A stretch of 7,033 nt of DNA, taken from positions 1-7,033 of the forward strand of contig JAHDHT010000153.1 in assembly GCA_020631175.1 (NCBI GenBank). Direction: 5' to 3'. Shown here one piece after another: positions 5,071 through 7,033 of the stretch. Under the pieces are notes generated by a model that saw only the letters and a program-made list of their open reading frames with translations, made no database searches and was not told where the DNA came from. This DNA comes from Chitinophagales bacterium. GTDB lineage: Bacteria; Bacteroidota; Bacteroidia; Chitinophagales; JAHDHT01. The number at the start of each line of letters is the position of its first letter. Positions within the stretch are counted from its first letter, which is position 1. A program made the translations under genes and the position numbers.

Positions 5071-6114
5071 TCAGAACAACTTCTTTTTTAATTCGAATCC
5101 ACCCGCGCCAATTAAATATCCAAAGTTGTAAATCTCAACTTTGTAATTGCCCGGTGAATATTCGCTATTGTACGACCAATAGGTACAGTAACGTTGTAAT
5201 TCATCATTGAGATAATCAATCTCAGCAGAAGTAGTAAACTGACGATTTTCACCTGTTTCAGAATAGGTAAAAGTACCAGAACCCAAATCCTCAACCGCTA
5301 AGGTAAATCCTTCCGGATGCACAATACGAACAAGTAATTCTTGCATGCCCGATTCGGCAATCGCATTTTCCTGAATATCGTAACAGATTTTAATCTTTTC
5401 TACATCCTTAAAATCCTTCGTTTCTTTTTCCTTCCCGCTCTTTTTAAACTTAATACCAACCGCCTCAACATTCGTCGCCTTCAATACAGCCGCACGATTG
5501 ATCTTCTCTTTTAAAACACGCGTCTCTTTTTTCAGCACTTCAGTCTCAGCGACCAATTCTGTTTTCTCCTGTTCCAAAGAAACCGTTTCCTTTACCAGTT
5601 CTGTTTTCTCCTGTTCAAGCACTTTGGTATTTTCAACAAGCTGATTCGAAACCGCTCGTTCCGTTTGTAAATCCTGTTTTAAAACCTGATTATTCTGGCT
5701 TAACTGCTGATTCTGCCGTTTGAGATTCTCAATTTCATTCACATAAGCCTGCGAAGAAAGCTTCAGATTCTTGATCAAAGCATTTGCCTGACCCAACTCA
5801 GCATTCGTCAAATTATTCTTTTGAAGTAATTGCTGAATGTTTAAGCGTTGTTGCTGCAAAGCATCCTTTTGTGTCAACAAAAGGCTATCTAATCGATTAT
5901 TTTCTCCCTTATACTCATTTATAGTGCTAATTGCTCCTTCATAAGCCTCACTCAGCTCACCACGAGCCGTTTCAATTTGCTCATTATTGGCGCGAAGAAG
6001 CGTCCGGTCATTGTCGATCTTTCTGTTGTAAAAGAACAATAACAGATTGATTCCCACCAACAAACCGATGATTGCAAACAAAATCTTACGCTTGTTTCCG
6101 GATGAATTTTCCAT
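5071..6114 (-). CDS. Membrane-anchored coiled-coil protein with a C-terminal beta-type domain, function unknown
   Basis: The 347-residue product starts with a short basic tail (NKRK, 7-10) and one hydrophobic helix (about 11-29), which predicts a single inner-membrane anchor with the bulk in the periplasm. Residues about 33-207 are heptad-like and rich in Leu, Gln, Glu, Asn and Lys, a long coiled coil, including a 14-residue duplication at 167-194. Residues about 210-347 form a separate domain with alternating beta-like strands (VEKIKICYDI, ELLVRIVHPEGF, NYKVEIYNFGYLIG) and a lysine-rich end. This overall build is common among conserved hypothetical proteins of Bacteroidota; I do not know a demonstrated function. 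The ATG is preceded by a G-rich, SD-like AAAGGGGG 8 nt away. It is divergent from the methyltransferase gene, with 56 bp between the start codons, and convergent with the DUF3127 gene. It could tether or space envelope components, but that is speculation. Confidence 0.85.
   Translation of the reverse strand: MENSSGNKRKILFAIIGLLVGINLLLFFYNRKIDNDRTLLRANNEQIETARGELSEAYEGAISTINEYKGENNRLDSLLLTQKDALQQQRLNIQQLLQKNNLTNAELGQANALIKNLKLSSQAYVNEIENLKRQNQQLSQNNQVLKQDLQTERAVSNQLVENTKVLEQEKTELVKETVSLEQEKTELVAETEVLKKETRVLKEKINRAAVLKATNVEAVGIKFKKSGKEKETKDFKDVEKIKICYDIQENAIAESGMQELLVRIVHPEGFTLAVEDLGSGTFTYSETGENRQFTTSAEIDYLNDELQRYCTYWSYNSEYSPGNYKVEIYNFGYLIGAGGFELKKKLF
5552..5635 (-). repeat. 42-bp tandem duplication inside the coiled-coil gene
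   Basis: Positions 5552-5574 and 5594-5616 match at 22 of 23 bases, 42 bp apart. At the protein level residues 167-180 and 181-194 are copies starting EQEKTELV-x-ET. Fourteen residues equal two heptads, so the duplication lengthens the coiled coil without disturbing its register. The outer part of each copy has diverged more. Confidence 0.8.
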
Positions 6115-6122
6115 ATTTGTAT

Positions 6123-6130
6123 CCCCCTTT
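6123..6130 (-). promoter_or_regulatory. Shine-Dalgarno-like site for the coiled-coil gene
   Basis: On the minus strand AAAGGGGG lies 8 nt before the ATG at 6114. Purine-rich sites of this kind are uncommon in Bacteroidota leaders, and none of the other genes here has one. It supports the chosen start, next to the membrane helix. The same 56-bp divergent gap holds a perfect 10-bp palindrome, GTCTTAAGAC (6133-6142), which could be an operator or chance. Confidence 0.4.
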
Positions 6131-6170
6131 TTGTCTTAAGACTTTAACGAACTTATAAAACATTATTATA

Positions 6171-6764
6171 ATGCACAAATCCAAATTTGATGCCGCCTAT
6201 TGGGATGACAGATATAAAAATCAGCAAACCGGCTGGGATATCGGATATCCCTCGACACCAATCGTTACTTTTTTCAATGGTATAGCCAATAAAGAAGCCT
6301 CCATTTTGATTCCCGGAGGAGGAAATGCCCATGAAGCACAATACTTATACGAACAAGGATTCAAAAACGTATATCTGCTCGACTGGGCAGCAGGTGCTTT
6401 AAGAAATTTTAAGACCAGAATGCCCGATTTTCCTGATTTTCAGCTCATTCAGGAAGATTTTTTCAAGTTCAAATCCATCCAGTTCGATTATATAATAGAA
6501 CAAACTTTTTTCTGTGCCATCGATCCTGCGCTCAGAGAAGATTACATCCGGCACACACATGAACTACTGAAAAACAACGGACATCTGGTAGGCTTGCTCT
6601 TTGCCAAAGAATTCGAAAAAGAAGGCCCGCCTTTTGGAGGATTAAAAACACAATATGAACCAATGTTTTCCAGGCACTACAACATCAAAATCATGGAAGA
6701 CTGCTATAATTCAATTGAACCCCGAGCCGGAAGCGAGCTATTTATATTGATGGAAAAGAAGTAG
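6171..6764 (+). CDS. TPMT-family SAM-dependent methyltransferase
   Basis: The 197-residue protein follows the thiopurine/thiol methyltransferase family from end to end. It opens with a YWDDRY segment, then TGWDIGYPSTPI (20-31), which in the family lies over the SAM site. Motif I is ILIPGGGNAHEAQYL (45-59), followed by the acidic end of strand two, VYLLDWA (D71). Next come a QEDFF segment, the DYIIEQTFFCAIDPALR block, a GHLVGLLF strand and the GPPFGG loop, and a last strand. It transfers the methyl group of S-adenosylmethionine, in relatives to thiols, thiopurines, halides, selenium or tellurium compounds; the substrate cannot be told. No signal peptide is present, so it is cytoplasmic. The start lies after an AT-rich leader (CATTATTATA) without a Shine-Dalgarno site. 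The gene stands alone, divergent from the coiled-coil gene, and is followed by a repeat-rich gap. Confidence 0.9.
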   Translation: MHKSKFDAAYWDDRYKNQQTGWDIGYPSTPIVTFFNGIANKEASILIPGGGNAHEAQYLYEQGFKNVYLLDWAAGALRNFKTRMPDFPDFQLIQEDFFKFKSIQFDYIIEQTFFCAIDPALREDYIRHTHELLKNNGHLVGLLFAKEFEKEGPPFGGLKTQYEPMFSRHYNIKIMEDCYNSIEPRAGSELFILMEKK

Positions 6765-6772
6765 AATGTTTG

Positions 6773-6924
6773 TTAGGGCGATGGTCGGGCTTTCCCCTGC
6801 AATCTTTCGCCCTAAACCCAAGCACTGCTAAATTAGATTGTAGCTTCCGCCGGTCGCTCCAATCCAATAAGCATTGCTATGGTTTAATGTCAAAAGTATT
6901 TCTGGTACAATCCCTATAGCGAAA
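6773..6924. repeat. Structured intergenic region resembling a dispersed Bacteroidota repeat
   Basis: Perfect 9-bp arms TTAGGGCGA (6773-6781) and TCGCCCTAA (6807-6815) enclose GGTCGGGCTTTCC. A second, overlapping pair, CTGCAATCT (6797-6805) and AGATTGTAG (6835-6843), has eight pairs plus one wobble, so two alternative stems compete. The stretch CGGTCGCTCCAATCC follows, and CAATCCCTATAGCG closes it at about 6924. The GGTCGGGCTTTCC start and CAATCCCTA-x-x-GC end are phrases I recall from repeats scattered between genes in flavobacterial genomes. The extent is approximate. It is GC-richer than its flanks and shows no coding frame. The first stem could act as a transcription stop for the methyltransferase gene, but no T tract follows. 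Confidence 0.5.
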
Positions 6925-6933
6925 TTTTAAGTT

Positions 6934-6961
6934 CAAGTGTCAAGTGTCAAACTCAAATTCA
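6934..6961. repeat. Heptanucleotide tandem repeat
   Basis: CAAGTGT occurs twice in direct succession (6934-6947), followed by two decayed units, CAAACTC (6948-6954) and CAAATTC (6955-6961). The run ends in AAATTTG. It looks like a short slippage-prone array in non-coding DNA. Nothing else can be assigned between it and position 7017. Confidence 0.7.
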
Positions 6962-7017
6962 AATTTGCTCATACGATAAGCTAGACAACTAAGTAGACCA
7001 AACAACAGCAAAAAATC

Positions 7018-7033
7018 CTTGCGCCCTAGCGTC
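7018..7033. repeat. Start of an octanucleotide repeat cut by the window edge
   Basis: CTTGCGCC (7018-7025) and CTAGCGTC (7026-7033) are two imperfect copies of an 8-nt unit of pattern C-T-(T/A)-G-C-G-(C/T)-C. Similar CTTGCG-type runs are common between bacterial genes. Only two units are visible, so the call depends on the sequence beyond the edge. Confidence 0.35.

Noticed and set aside
5112..5294. Reverse-strand frame of 60 codons overlapping the coiled-coil gene
   Set aside because: It lies fully inside the longer gene on the same strand in another frame and is Leu/Ile-rich by composition only.
6773..6815. Confident intrinsic terminator for the methyltransferase gene
   Set aside because: The 9-bp stem has a 25-nt loop and is followed by AACCCAAG rather than a T tract.

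Overview
The window looks like an AT-rich chromosomal segment from a member of the Bacteroidota, most likely a flavobacterial relative. Four things support this: a type IX secretion (T9SS) C-terminal sorting domain at the left edge, a TAnnTTTG-type promoter element, mostly A-rich leaders without Shine-Dalgarno sites, and several families typical of this phylum (DUF3127, a Bacteroidota-style ECF sigma/anti-sigma pair, small surface-type lipoproteins). The exact genus cannot be read from the sequence.

Layout, left to right. Positions 1-264 are the 3' end of a secreted T9SS cargo gene, closed by a strong intrinsic terminator (287-325). Positions 528-3272 form a tight three-gene unit: an acidic lipoprotein, an ECF sigma factor with a TTG start, and a 524-residue protein. 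That last protein has a short cytoplasmic head, one inner-membrane helix, a long low-complexity periplasmic linker and a C-terminal outer-membrane-type beta-barrel. This is the architecture of the dual membrane-spanning anti-sigma factors described in Bacteroides, and it is the most interesting system here: one polypeptide could carry outer-membrane information to a cytoplasmic sigma factor.

Positions 3377-4953 hold a second rightward group: uridine kinase (udk) with a promoter element almost touching its start codon, a DinB-superfamily metal-binding protein overlapping udk by 4 nt, and a DUF3127 OB-fold protein ending in an SSB-like DDLPF tip. The convergent gap that follows holds a 25-bp tandem repeat (4964-5040). 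On the minus strand, 6114-5071 encodes a membrane-anchored coiled-coil protein. Divergent from it, 6171-6764 encodes a TPMT-family SAM-dependent methyltransferase. The right end (6765-7033) shows no gene; it holds a structured region resembling dispersed Bacteroidota intergenic repeats, a heptanucleotide repeat and the start of an octanucleotide repeat cut by the window edge.

Functionally, the sigma/anti-sigma unit is an envelope-signalling module, and the neighbouring genes are mostly housekeeping (pyrimidine salvage, probable ssDNA-related OB protein) or of unknown substrate. Nothing in the window indicates an insertion sequence, prophage, CRISPR array or RNA gene.
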